Source: Diphasiastrum complanatum (taxonomy: Eukaryota; Streptophyta; Lycopodiopsida; Lycopodiales; Lycopodiaceae). From it: a DNA stretch of 64,000 bases. Position numbers and translations under genes: made by a program. The stretch is taken from assembly GCA_029204225.1 (NCBI GenBank), contig CM055101.1, positions 38,237,374-38,301,373 of the forward strand. The letters run 5' to 3'. The notes under the pieces are model-generated. The model searched no databases and was not told where the DNA came from. It worked only from the letters and a program-made list of their open reading frames with translations. This document shows, piece after piece, positions 54,671 to 64,000 of this stretch (its first letter is position 1; every line of letters begins with the position of its first letter).

Positions 54671-55570
54671 TCTTAAGGGGGGCTCTTTATTTCTTTTGCA
54701 CCCCCTACCCTCCCCTCGAAAAAATAAAGAGGCCCCATCCCAGAGCCTCAATTATTATTATTTTTTGGTGGGGGTGTGTGTGTGTGGGTGGGAGTGGGGG
54801 GAGGAAGGGGAGGATTTAGCCTCCCACACATTATGTTTTTTTAGGGTAGGGGAGAGGGCTACATTCCCCTACCCGTGTCTCCTCCCATTTGTTTTTTTTT
54901 TTTTTTTTTTGGGGGGGGGGGAGAGAGGTGGGCCTCTCTTAGCAACATGGAGGGGCATGCACAATTCGTCGTCTTGCAAAAAAAATTGAAAATATAAAGA
55001 ATATTGTGCCACAAACCACGAGGAGGGAGGAGATGGCTAAGTAGATCATCAATCTCCTGCTCTGAGCATCATCCACACGTCTCGACCACAAGCCACCACC
55101 CAAATTGTCGACCGCCCATCAACAACGGGCTAGCCCACTAGTCTATCTATATATATATTTAAACTTTGTTCCACTTTTATGCATGGGTGAGGGGACCCAT
55201 GCATCCTCCTCCCCTCACCCATGCATACTCATTTTTCTAACTAAAAATCTAAAAAAAGAGGATGCATGTATGGGGAGGAGGATGCATGGCCATTCTCCCC
55301 ATGCATTCATGCATATTGGCCTCCTAAGTCAAGTGTTGCAATTAAAGGGCAAAATGCCCATCGTAGGCCTTTTTCCTTTCAAATGAAAGGTGTTTACCCT
55401 TCAAATATGAAAGGAAAAATGGGCATTCCTTCAGTTTTAAGGAAAACCCCTATTTTTTTGAAGGGTAATGTTGCCCTGCAATCTACAATCTACAACAGAT
55501 TGCAGCATTGATCCTAAGCCTTTATTGGCCACCCTAAACCGTAAAATCAAATTTTCAAATTTTTACAAAG
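54671..55570. other. Interior of the hAT relic, no gene
   Basis: It contains GT/GGGTG runs (54770-54800), a T-run plus G-run at 54892-54920, and repeated CCATGCATCCTCCTCCCC-type inverted words (55195-55300). Also present are AAGGGCAAAATGCCCAT/ATGGGCATT inverted words (55346-55425). Frames here are compositional. Confidence 0.5.
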
Positions 55571-55790
55571 GAAATGGTGGTGCCTCACATAAAGTAATTT
55601 GTGAGGCAAATTGTTTTTGCAGGCACCTTCCAACGTTCGAAATTTGCACGTAAAAAAATTTGTCATAATTTTACACACACCTTCCACCCAAAAAGTGCAT
55701 GTAAAAAAAAACCTTCCCGAGCGAAAGGGCCTCGGAGCCGGAGCCGGCCGTTCACTCCCCCCCCACCCCTTAAATGGGCACCTTTAAATT

Positions 55791-55837
55791 AATAACTTAC
55801 TGGCCAATTCAGGTTTGCTTTGCTAATTGAAACACAC

Positions 55838-55883
<46 letters not shown>

Positions 55884-56637
55884 CACGACTGAATGCTCTC
55901 TTTTGTGGATTGAAATTTGTGTGTGGATCGTGACAGGCTGCTCTCTTTTGTGGATTGCGATTTGTGTGTGTGCATAGCGATTGGCAGGCGCTCTCTCTAT
56001 CAGGAGTCTGCTGGAATCTATTACCTGTGAGTATCTCTCTCTCTCGACGAAGTTTGCCCAGAAGCGAGCCTTTTAATTAATGAAGTCTACCCAGAAGCGA
56101 GCCTTTTGATGAATGAAGTCTGCCCAGAAGCGAGCCCGAGAACGAGCATAGGCATCATTGGATAGAAACGCACCACCACAATGCGAGTACCTGTAGCAGA
56201 GACGAAAGCTGTATCATTAAGATTCAGATCCCCAGCATCGGTGTTGTTAACAGGAGCATTGCAGCAGCAGCATTGGTGTTGCGCTGCTCTCATTTGTGTC
56301 AGTTCTTTTTGCTTGAAAACTTAGAGCTCTACTACAGAGAAACAAGCAGTGTAAATAAGGAGGGGGGCGTGGGGAATTTGGATTCAGATTTTAGGATGAA
56401 AATCTGGGTGTTGAGGTGAATAATCGTAAGAAGTAGTGAGTGAAGTGTGTTTTTTGTTTGGGTGGTTACGAAAAAGACAGAGAAAAGATTGTGAATTCGC
56501 CCAGATGGAGATCAACGCGCATCCCGCGCAGGTGTGTAGCATTGCAAGTCTGCTTATATATCAATATTTAAACTCGGCTACATTTTCATAATTCAAGTCA
56601 ATTGCGTAAGTTCTTGGATGTAGGCTATTGTATTCCA
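55791..56637. other. CT microsatellite and unassigned DNA
   Basis: A (CT)n run lies at 55842-55880, followed by duplicated CTGCTCTCTTTTGTGGATTG-like words at about 55893 and 55939, and by a repeated CCCAGAAGCGAGCC word (56058, 56091, 56125). No supported gene. Confidence 0.55.
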
Positions 56638-56640
56638 CAG

Positions 56641-57185
56641 ATGTTATTCTCGGAATTCTCTAGATATATTTATTTTCGTAGATCTGAAGATTTGATTGTG
56701 AAAAGTTTCCATTGCAGTGATATGACAATTATCAGGAAAAGTTACTCACACAGATGTTATTCTCGGAATTCTCTAGATATATTTATTTTCGTAGATCTGA
56801 AGATTTGATTGTGAAAAGTTTCCATTGCAGTGATACGACAATTATCAGGAAAAGTTACTCACACTGAGATGTTATTCTCGGAATTCTCTAGATATATTTA
56901 TTTTCGTAGATCTGAAGATTTGATTGTGAAAAGTTTCCATTGCAGTGATACGACAATTATCAGGAAAAGTTACTCACACAGAGATGTTATTCTCGAAATT
57001 CTCTAGATATATTTATTTTCGTAGATCTGAAGATTTGATTGTGAAAAGTTTCCATTGCAGTGATACGACAATTATTAGGAAAAGTTACGCACACAGAGAT
57101 GTTATTCTCGGAATTTTCTAGATATATTTATTTTCGTAGATCTGAAGATTTGATTGTGAAAAGTTTCCATTGTAGTGATACAACA
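56641..57185. repeat. Five-copy tandem repeat, 113-115 bp unit
   Basis: Units starting at 56641, 56754, 56869, 56984 and 57099 share ATGTTATTCTCGGAATT, CTAGATATATTTATTTTCGT, AGATCTGAAGATTTGATTGT, GAAAAGTTTCCATTGCAGTG and AGGAAAAGTTACTCACAC. Identity between copies is very high, with a few substitutions, so the expansion is recent. Each unit contains TTTCCATTGCAG, which looks like a splice acceptor. The last unit changes it to TGTAG and breaks off after GATACAACAA. Confidence 0.97.
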
Positions 57186-58159
57186 AAAGAGTAGGTACAC
57201 AGACACTAGTGCTTAATTTTCACCTCACCTAAATTGCAATGTCTACAAATCATATCAGCAAGGTCTGTTAGATCTGTCCTTTAGGAATTGCCCAGTCTCA
57301 AGTCTAGCAAATGGAACTCTAGCCTTAGTAGCCATCTGAGAAAAATATGACAAATTCTTAGATGTAAAAAAAGAAGCTTTTTCCTAGTTGCGATTGAACA
57401 CAACTAGGAAAAAGAAAATACTACGAAACTTGAAACCATTTCCTAGATGACAACTAGGAAAATTAACTTTGAAATTTCCTAGATAAGAGATACTATAAAC
57501 TTTTTCCTCTGTAGTAAAATAAAGTTTGCAAAGATTCTTCATATAGGAATATTAACTTTCAAATTTCCTAGATAAGATCTTTTGAGCTTTTCTATATAGG
57601 AAAAATAGAGTTTTCAAAAAACCATCTCATCTAAAAAATCAACATTCAAATTTTTTTTATAAGATCTCTTTAAATTTTTCCTATGTAGTAGAATAAAGTT
57701 TGCATTTAAAACTTCCTAGATAATAAGTTACATTTATAAAAAAGTGTATATCAAACGAAATGTTTTGCTAAAATAGGATATTTTTTATTTTCTCTATACA
57801 TGAAAAGTGAAATATGAAAATATTGCAATATAAAAATTTTCTATACAAATCCTTTTGACATATGAAAATCTTTTTCATTTTTACAATATGCATAAATGAA
57901 CATCTAAAGAATTTAAAAACAAAAATTTACATCGAAAAGATTATTCATCAATTGAAAATTGCAATTTGAATGGTTTTCATACATAGCAGAAAATTTGAAA
58001 TATGAATCAACTTCGTCCTTTTATTAGACAAAAAATGTACTATTTGAGGAATTCAAGAACAAAATTCCACAATATTTGACAACGCAAACTCATCAATCCT
58101 TGTGCAATTTAGTTGCACACATGCACATTATGTAACCCTAACTAAGACAATTTTTTTTC
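57186..58159. other. AT-rich stretch rich in TTTCCTAGATAA / CTAGGAAA words
   Basis: Between 57370 and 57725 variants of TTTCCTAGATAAGA and its inverse CTAGGAAA recur at irregular spacing, with TTTTTCCT(A/C)TGTAGTA. It looks like a degenerate satellite or MITE interior. No coding motif is seen. Confidence 0.5.
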
Positions 58160-59925
58160 TTAAAAAAGAAATTGGACGACCTCATCAATAATGTCACTAC
58201 TATTATCAATTTTCAATGAACTTTTTCGCACGGTAGCCCCGAATGGAAAAGTGGTCGAATAATATTTTCCTAAATTTGTATACAACTCCTTCGAAGTACG
58301 AGCTTGAAAAAATTTCATCAAGGTTGTTTCTTTATCTTCTTTCAAAACGTCCCTCGCACGTGCCTATAAAAAGGTCATAACAAATGTATTAAGTTTCAAT
58401 AAAAACAAAAATGTACATAAAGCTTGAATAAAACACATATAATATGAATCAATGTAAAACATCATATTGAAAATAAAACAAATTCACATATTTAATAATG
58501 ATAATAAACGATTTAAACAAACAAATTTACCTCAATTCTTTTAGATTCTTGTATATTTATGGCAACATTCATGTTTGTTGCCTTCGAAAGTAACATAGAC
58601 TTTCGATTGCCCTGCAAAAATAAATGAATCAAATTATAAATTATTACAAGTAACAAAATTTACAAAAAGATAATATCAAATAGACGAGTATACTAAAAAC
58701 AATATGACATTCATATAATCTACAAATTTTAAAAATTCACCTTCTTCAATGCTCGAGATGCTTTGGCAATGTCAAGCAAATATTTTTCTTTTATCAGATC
58801 TTGCATTTTTTCAGTCACTTACAAAAATCAAAGCACAAAAATTATAATGGACAAATATAACATGTGTTAATGAAAATGTACCAATATATAAAATGATTTG
58901 AAGTACCTTTGACATACGTGTGCGTGTTCTAGAATGCACATCTTCAACGATAGGATGTTCATTTGATAATGTTTTGCCCTGGTGAAAACATAACAACAAA
59001 AATATTCATTTACATTGTATTTTGTAAAACTTTATTGATTTGATACCAATGTTAAAAATAATGTTAAATTTAACCTAAGTTGGCAATGCATTAAGTGATG
59101 CTAATGCACCCTACAAAGATGGCTCGCCCATTATTTCCGTAAAACTCATATCATTTGAGACAGGTTCATAGACACTGTGACTATATTCCTGCCTCAACAA
59201 AAACATCAAACAAAGTCAACTTATTAATGTGATACAAAAAACATATGAGCTTGTACAACATTATTTACACACAACAAAAAGAATAAAATAAAAAAAATTT
59301 AATTATTTAATCCATACACCATGAATAAAGCACTTAGAGAGAGAGAGAGAGAGAGAGAAGATTACCTCATCAAAAAGCTCTGTGGTGTCTTTTTCATGCT
59401 ATTAAAAAAAAATATTAGAATCTTGTCATAAAAGGATCACATAATGTAAATATGAATAGAAAACATTTGAACAAAAGAATCTTACAACACCAAGGGGAAA
59501 TTCAAGAAGAGATGGACGGTAACATTTTTCATCCTCAACCTGCAAATGGTACATAATACACTTCATGATTAAACGTATTTTTTTGCATTAGCTTTCAAGT
59601 TATTTTTTTGTATATTGACATGGTCATAAATAAATATTTGAATCCATAAATACTTACTGCATTTTGCAAAATGCTCCCAGAAGATGGCAATGATGACTTT
59701 TCAGCAACTGTATCAATAGGCTGTGAAGAAATATCAATGCAACATGTTATACATGTTTCCATTACTTGTGACAAAAGTCAACAAAACAATATATTTTTTT
59801 GAATATAAGCATATAAATTTGAACTCTACTTTACTCAAACTACTCACTTGAAAAACTTCCTCAACGACATCATTTGACGTGCTAGGGAGGCTTTGCTTTC
59901 TTCTCGCATGTTTTCTCTTGCAACG
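58160..59925 (-). CDS. Unrecognised multi-exon gene of small phase-0 exons, possibly a pseudogene
   Basis: Minus-strand exons with good GT-AG borders: about 59925-59848 (CKRKHARRKQSLPS, EEVFQ), 59720-59658, 59539-59486, 59398-59366, 59188 to about 59113, 58978-58907, about 58800-58740, 58611-58531 and 58363-58160 (stop). The fully delimited ones are 63, 54, 33, 72, 81 and 204 nt, all multiples of three and all phase 0, so the frame survives any skipping. Pieces read like a polar nuclear protein (VEDEKCYRPSLLEFPLG, HEKDTTELFDE, VEDVHSRTRTRMSK, KYLLDIAKASRALKK, FFQARTSKELYTNLGKYYST). A TAG at the end of the fifth exon and an unclear acceptor before the seventh suggest decay or a mis-set border. 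The first exon was not found. No family is recognised. A transposon-encoded accessory protein is possible. Confidence 0.45.
59336..59360. repeat. (GA)n microsatellite
   Basis: A short GA run within an intron of the unrecognised minus-strand gene. Confidence 0.95.
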
Positions 59926-59981
59926 TAAGTCTCAAAGTCTAAGAGAGATAGAGGCTCAGCCTGGGGCATTGCCCGCGCTGG

Positions 59982-60461
59982 ATGTTGTTACTAGCAACCT
60001 GCATGCCCAAGGTCGGATCGGTTGATCCCATGCTGACATTTTTTTATTCTGAACAATATATAATTTCTGACGAGTACATAGCTAAAAAAATAGATAAATT
60101 AGGCGGTCACTTTATATTTAATATATATTCGGCCTCATATATGAATTATTTTAATCCTGCTATCTGTAAGAAACTTATGAATAAGTCTTCGGACCTCACA
60201 GACCCAATTGTCGAAGCTGGAAACAATTATTGGGTTCAATTGTATAAAAGCGACAATGTTTCAGGTGTTTTTGTTCTTACTCAATTTTTTTGTCACTTGT
60301 TTAAGGACGAGCAATCAGCTTCATCATGTTTACGACCCATGCTAGGTGATACCGAAATTTTTGTTGTACCATACTGTCAAAAGCATGTATTGTTTTATTT
60401 GGATTGTATGTATGATGTTTTGTTATTTATGTTTGTATTTTTTTCATTTACATATCGTTGA
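59982..60461 (+). CDS. Unrecognised protein-like ORF, head to head with the minus-strand gene
   Basis: The plus-strand frame has protein-like composition (LTFFYSEQYIISDEYIAKKI, FNIYSASYMNYFNPAICKKL, DPIVEAGNNYWVQLYKSDN, then CLRPMLGDTEIFVVPYCQKH). The coding quality falls after about 60395, where CAT followed by GTATTG could be a donor site. A further open stretch at about 60512-60660 (DEAGLCNPRVLRMNSL, YKSMIVYFPIKAMCVAKHIE) follows an AG and could be a second exon. No family is recognised. It lies about 60 bp from the start of the minus-strand gene, suggesting a shared promoter or one mobile unit. Confidence 0.35.
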   Translation: MLLLATCMPKVGSVDPMLTFFYSEQYIISDEYIAKKIDKLGGHFIFNIYSASYMNYFNPAICKKLMNKSSDLTDPIVEAGNNYWVQLYKSDNVSGVFVLTQFFCHLFKDEQSASSCLRPMLGDTEIFVVPYCQKHVLFYLDCMYDVLLFMFVFFSFTYR

Positions 60462-60699
60462 CTATTTGGCCGTTTGCATTCATCACTAAACTGTACATAT
60501 TATATCACTAAGAGTAGATGAAGCTGGTTTGTGCAATCCAAGGGTGCTGAGAATGAACTCTTTGAGATCAACACACCTCAATGTCGACATTGAGATGTAC
60601 AAAAGCATGATCGTATATTTTCCAATTAAGGCCATGTGTGTAGCAAAGCACATAGAGATAATAGACGCATAGGTAACCAATTTTTCAATTACTTTTTTC

Positions 60700-61370
60700 G
60701 TGATGCAAATTGCAATATAAAAAAATGTGAAACTAACATTCTCAATTTTGATTCTCAGTCCTCTCAGCCAGTTGACTCATTCGGTCGTGGCTGGTATGCC
60801 ATTAAAAATGTAAAGTGCTTTGGAGTGGTTCGTTAGCCAAGGTGAAAATGTCTATATACGTTAGGTAATTTGAGTTTGGATGTACAATGATTTTATTTAT
60901 ATGATTTTTTATTTTTGTGTATTTGTCTAACTTATCTATTGTTGATGATTTGCAGTTTGCCTGTCCAAAATTCACACAAAATGACATATTTGAATTTTGA
61001 CAAGAGATGATTAAGATTTTCCTCACTAATGCAACATCGGTGACAATGGAACAAGAAGTTGGGGAGCTTGCACTTGAAAGAGCTGATAGAAAAGAAATTC
61101 ATATAGAGAAATAGATAGATGGTCTTATTGAAAGGCCAATACAAAAATATTTACTTCAAAAATTTACATCAATGTGTACAAATGATGACCCTTTCGAGTC
61201 TTTTGATATTCAATTGTTGCTATTTCCATCATTTGATATTCTAATGTTGCTATTTCCATCTTTAGAAAGATGTAATTGTATATTGTACATCTTCCATTAC
61301 ACTTTTCTTGAACCTGCACATGAAAACAATGGAATTACATTTTTCAATAAACAATGTGGGTTAATCTAAA
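60700..61370 (+). pseudogene. Unrecognised coding fragments
   Basis: Two fragments on the plus strand look protein-derived: 60690-60836 (FNYFFRDANCNIKKCETNI, then SFGRGWYAIKNVKCFGVVR) and, after a TTTGCAG at 60950-60956, FACPKFTQNDIFEF, a stop, then TNATSVTMEQEVGELALERA. Stops break the second. A TTGATATTCAATTGTTGCTA-like unit is duplicated at 61201-61260. They may continue the unknown gene starting at about 60.0 kb. Confidence 0.3.
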
Positions 61371-61636
61371 AGGAGGCAAAAGTTAACAGTCTAAAAATAA
61401 CAAGGAAAGTTAAGCTCACCAATATTGTAGATTTACTGATCCATCAAAGCTTTATTCTGTTTCGACAATTTCTATGCTTGACATTAAAACTTTGCATGGG
61501 ATATGATCTTCTTGCCTTGTTCTGATTTGCATTAACATTACAAATAATCTATCAATAAATCATTGTTAATAAATAACAAGATAATAATTACATAACAGAC
61601 TATTCAAATACAAAAACGTACCATTCTTCCATTTAC

Positions 61637-61870
61637 TCAAAAATCATAGTTTTGAGGGATGTCAAATTGGAGCATTGTCAGTTCTGATCGTATATATTTT
61701 AGACTCCAGTCCTCCTCCACTTCAATTGTCGCAATAATAATCCCATTTTGCTTCACCTCTATTTGCATTTGCTCACAATGGTTCACTTTAAAGTCTTGAT
61801 CTAATGCCTTCCATTCATTATTAACTCTAATCCATCTTCTATAATAAAACATAAAAGAAAGCATTTGTTT
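61637..61870 (-). CDS. Unrecognised exon-like ORF with possible ubiquitin-like character
   Basis: The minus-strand frame reads RWIRVNNEWKALDQDFKVNH, CEQMQIEVKQNGIIIATIEV, EEDWSLKYIRSELTMLQFDI and PQNYDF, then a stop. The order (strands, then SL..IR.EL, then IP..YDF) loosely recalls a ubiquitin-like fold, but I cannot assign it. It seems to be a 3'-terminal exon. Its acceptor is probably just upstream of RWIRV near 61840, and the frame upstream of that is not convincing. Confidence 0.4.
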   Translation of the reverse strand, partial: KQMLSFMFYYRRWIRVNNEWKALDQDFKVNHCEQMQIEVKQNGIIIATIEVEEDWSLKYIRSELTMLQFDIPQNYDF

Positions 61871-61891
61871 TATACTTGTGATTGCATGCAA

Positions 61892-62860
61892 TTTTATGTG
61901 TAGAATGATCTATAATTGCTATTTTCAGATCCACACGTGTGAAATATAGTAGCTTTCTGGTTTTGTATGGACAACAACAATACTTTATTATTTCATCCAA
62001 GTTTGATCAAGTTCTATTAGTGTTTGCATCTCATTTTGTGTGTAGATGCTGATTTTTTTACATTGGTGAAAATGGTAGTGTATTTCTCTTTCTAACCAAA
62101 GATCTTTCAAGTGGTTCGGATCATAATGATCTGAAAACTTTCACATTACATTTGACTGGTCTTACGTTCCTAATGTCAAGCATGATTGGTATTTTTCTTA
62201 TGATGTATTCTGTAAGAGTACCCTTAGGATTAAGGCTAGGTGCCTTTGGATAAGGACAGACAAGTGACTATACCTTGGTCGGAGGTATGGAATCAAGTTA
62301 CCCCTGGATAAGGGGTCCCCTCAGGATTAAGGATATGTGCCTTTAGATTAAGCTACTAGTGTCCTTGGTTAAGGGCAGGTAGGTGTCTATGCCTTGGTCG
62401 GAGGTATGGAACCTAGTGAGGTGTTAGAAAGTCATTACCATGGGTGTATTGGCTTTTTTTCTAAACCTTGGGCCTCAACCTTGAACCACATCACTTTATT
62501 GGTCTTGGATAAAAGTATACAGGCACAACTTGGGCAATGGGACCTAGTAGGAGGGCAGACTTCCAAGTGGTCCATTGGGTTCCCAACTCCCACAAGACAA
62601 GCATAAGAGTCATAGGTTATGGAAGAAGTCTCTTGACCTTCCATAAGCCTATTGAAGGTTCTTTAACTCCCCTAGGCCTCTCTCTTTCTCATTGGTTGTG
62701 CATGGAAGTCCATAGTATATTGGAGGGTGACAATTGCCATCTATACGAGGGGAGGAGGGCACCCATTGGGAGGAGGAGAGATATCTCTTGTTTGCTATGC
62801 TTATGCTCTAGTGTGGCTACTAGTGTATAGAGTGTTTTCTTGTGTGTAGTATGCTTAGGG
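61892..62860. other. Unassigned flank with a duplicated about 100-bp unit
   Basis: Units near 62216 and 62317 share AGGATTAAGG, GTGCCTTT(A/G)GAT and CCTTGGTCGGAGGTATGGAA. The downstream DNA to 62860 has plus-strand frames without motifs. It could be a solo LTR or another non-coding element. Confidence 0.45.
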
Positions 62861-63422
62861 TGTCATGTGCTGCATGTAATTAGCCCATGAGCTTTCTAAT
62901 GAATTGCCAAATATAGCCATGGAGCTAAATTAGATTAGAGCTGGTCAATAGGATAGTTAATAAAGTGGCTCGAACAACCTTGCTATAATTGTGAATAGCG
63001 GAATTGTAATAATGGTTGCAAGGCCCAATTTAGCTAAATAAGACCCCAAAATTATAGTAGAGGCAAAATGATCGCTATAAATAGCCGATCTTGTGCTAAA
63101 TTTGGAGGCTATTGTTCATTTTGTAATTTTGAGTTTTAAGAGATCTTGGAACTTCTCTTAGAGAGCTTTCTTGATGAAGAAACTGGTTCATGTGCCTAAA
63201 ATCACATGAGATCTATGATCATGCTCTAGAATCAGGCCCCTATCCTTTGAATGATCAATAATCATGAATAACGATACCTTACTTTGCCTATTTTGGTGAA
63301 GTTTTGCTACTTTTAATTATTTTCTTGATTTTTGACTAGTTTCTTGATTTCTTGCACTTCCATTGTAATTTGATCTTTAATGAATGGATTAGATGTTTGA
63401 ATGCTAAGGTTGGCACATGACA
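62861..63422 (+). repeat. 5' LTR of an LTR retrotransposon running off the window
   Basis: It begins TGTCATGTGC and ends GCACATGACA, a perfect 10-bp terminal inverted repeat of TG...CA type, 562 bp long. A TATA box (TATAAATAG) lies at 63076-63084 and a probable transcribed R/U5 part follows. A tRNA primer-binding site follows 4 bp after the LTR. The 3' LTR, coding part and target duplication (left flank TAGGG) lie beyond or cannot be checked. Confidence 0.88.
63076..63084 (+). promoter_or_regulatory. TATA box of the LTR promoter
   Basis: TATAAATAG lies 215 bp into the LTR, where a U3 promoter is expected. It would direct element transcription to the right. Confidence 0.75.
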
Positions 63423-63426
63423 ATTT

Positions 63427-63438
63427 TGGTATCAGAGC
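63427..63438 (+). other. tRNA-iMet primer-binding site
   Basis: TGGTATCAGAGC is the standard complement of the plant initiator-methionine tRNA 3' end used to prime reverse transcription in many Ty1/copia and some gypsy elements. It lies 4 bp after the LTR end, the normal spacing. Confidence 0.9.
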
Positions 63439-64000
63439 ATTAGATCCTTTCCCCATCAGATTTGGTGGTTTTTGTTAAATTTGATAGAGTTTCTTGTTCT
63501 AGATTTCCTGTTTCCTCAATTTTTAGCAAGATTTGATTCAATTTCTGACCATTCAATCGTCAATTTCTGTATAGTTTTTTATTTTTGACAGTAGATATCT
63601 CTTTTAGCTCTCTAGAGGTACTGAGATTTTTTGATTTGGAGCTATAATGACCAAGTTATGGCCATTTTAGCTATTTCCTTCCAATGTTAGTTAGTTGTAA
63701 TTTTTGCAGTCTATTTTTCTCCATTTTTGGCTGTACTTTTGGCCAAATTTCATGACGATAATTCTATAGGATTGTAGATCTCTGTCTTAGCTTGAATTTG
63801 AGCCAATTTGTAGCCAATTTGGTTGAAAATTGAGAGAGATATGACAACTCTTGTGAAGAAGGTCTAATTCTAGTTTTGGTAGAAGATTTGGGAGAGAATC
63901 TTTTCAACTTTTCATTTCTGAAGTTTTGCCTCTTTGTTAATTTTTTTTCCTTTCTTCATTCTAAAGTTTTCGCAGTTTCATTTAAAAAAAAAATTGACCT
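63439..64000 (+). other. Leader of the LTR retrotransposon
   Basis: T-rich untranslated leader downstream of the primer-binding site. No gag start is reached before the window ends. Confidence 0.6.

Larger units (their letters stand above)
53253..55790. mobile_element. Decayed hAT-type transposon with long inverted ends
   Basis: The left part (53367-53475: TTTTTTTTTACATGCACATT, then TTATGTGAGGCACC) recurs inverted at the right (55577-55715: GGTGCCTCACATAA, then GTGCATGTAAAAAAAAACC). Outside these, each end has a GC-rich tract (53253-53350 and 55716-55775) beginning or ending in a G-run or C-run. The interior contains hAT transposase remnants on the minus strand. The true termini and target duplication are obscured because the LTR element sits in the left G-run. 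The alternative is a Mutator-like element, whose inverted ends are normally longer than those of hAT. Confidence 0.55.

Overview
The window looks like nuclear DNA of a land plant with a large, repeat-rich, AT-rich genome. It has plant-type protein families with short introns (a VIN3-like/VEL PHD-finger protein, a plant O-fucosyltransferase-family protein and a PDR-type ABCG transporter relic). It also has Ty1/copia and Ty3/gypsy relics, Helitron pieces with RPA-like coding sequence, hAT elements, fold-back elements and many microsatellites. There are no bacterial-style operons, rRNAs, tRNAs or CRISPR arrays. The VEL and O-fucosyltransferase proteins read as somewhat diverged from flowering-plant versions, so a fern, lycophyte, bryophyte or gymnosperm seems more likely than an angiosperm. 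The species cannot be fixed from the sequence.

Layout. 0-3 kb: remains of two Ty3/gypsy pol regions on the minus strand, around a strange CTA-rich tract. 4.8-13.7 kb: a complete eight-exon O-fucosyltransferase-like gene on the minus strand. Its first exon encodes the membrane anchor and is separated from the rest by a 6.4-kb intron that contains a dead copia element. 14-18 kb: intergenic DNA with duplications and a broken PDR transporter fragment. 18.9-30.65 kb: plus-strand Helitron-type pieces, first an RPA-like OB-fold gene with one in-frame stop, then, about 8 kb on, an A-rich decayed Rep N-terminal region that ends at a destroyed HUH motif. 30.7-38.5 kb: hAT-type MITEs, a copia RNase H relic, tandem duplications and a four-member family of fold-back repeats.

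40.6-43.8 kb: a complete four-exon VEL/VIL gene on the plus strand (PHD finger, FNIII, VID), probably a Polycomb PRC2 accessory protein. 49.1-53.25 kb: a non-autonomous gypsy-like LTR element with intact gag and a protease ORF in the same frame across one UAG, but no reverse transcriptase or integrase, inserted in a poly-G tract. 53.25-55.8 kb: a decayed hAT transposon with long inverted ends. 56.6-57.2 kb: a five-copy 115-bp tandem repeat. 58.2-62 kb: AT-rich DNA with an unrecognised minus-strand gene made of small phase-0 exons, head to head with unrecognised plus-strand coding pieces. 62.86 kb to the end: a 5' LTR with TATA box and tRNA-iMet primer-binding site of an element that runs off the window.

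The only genes that look intact and host-like are the O-fucosyltransferase (526 aa by my splice model) and the VEL gene (830 aa by my model). Both models keep reading phase across every junction. The rest is mobile DNA, relics or unrecognised. Exon coordinates were worked out by eye from splice signals, reading frame and family conservation, and no search was run.
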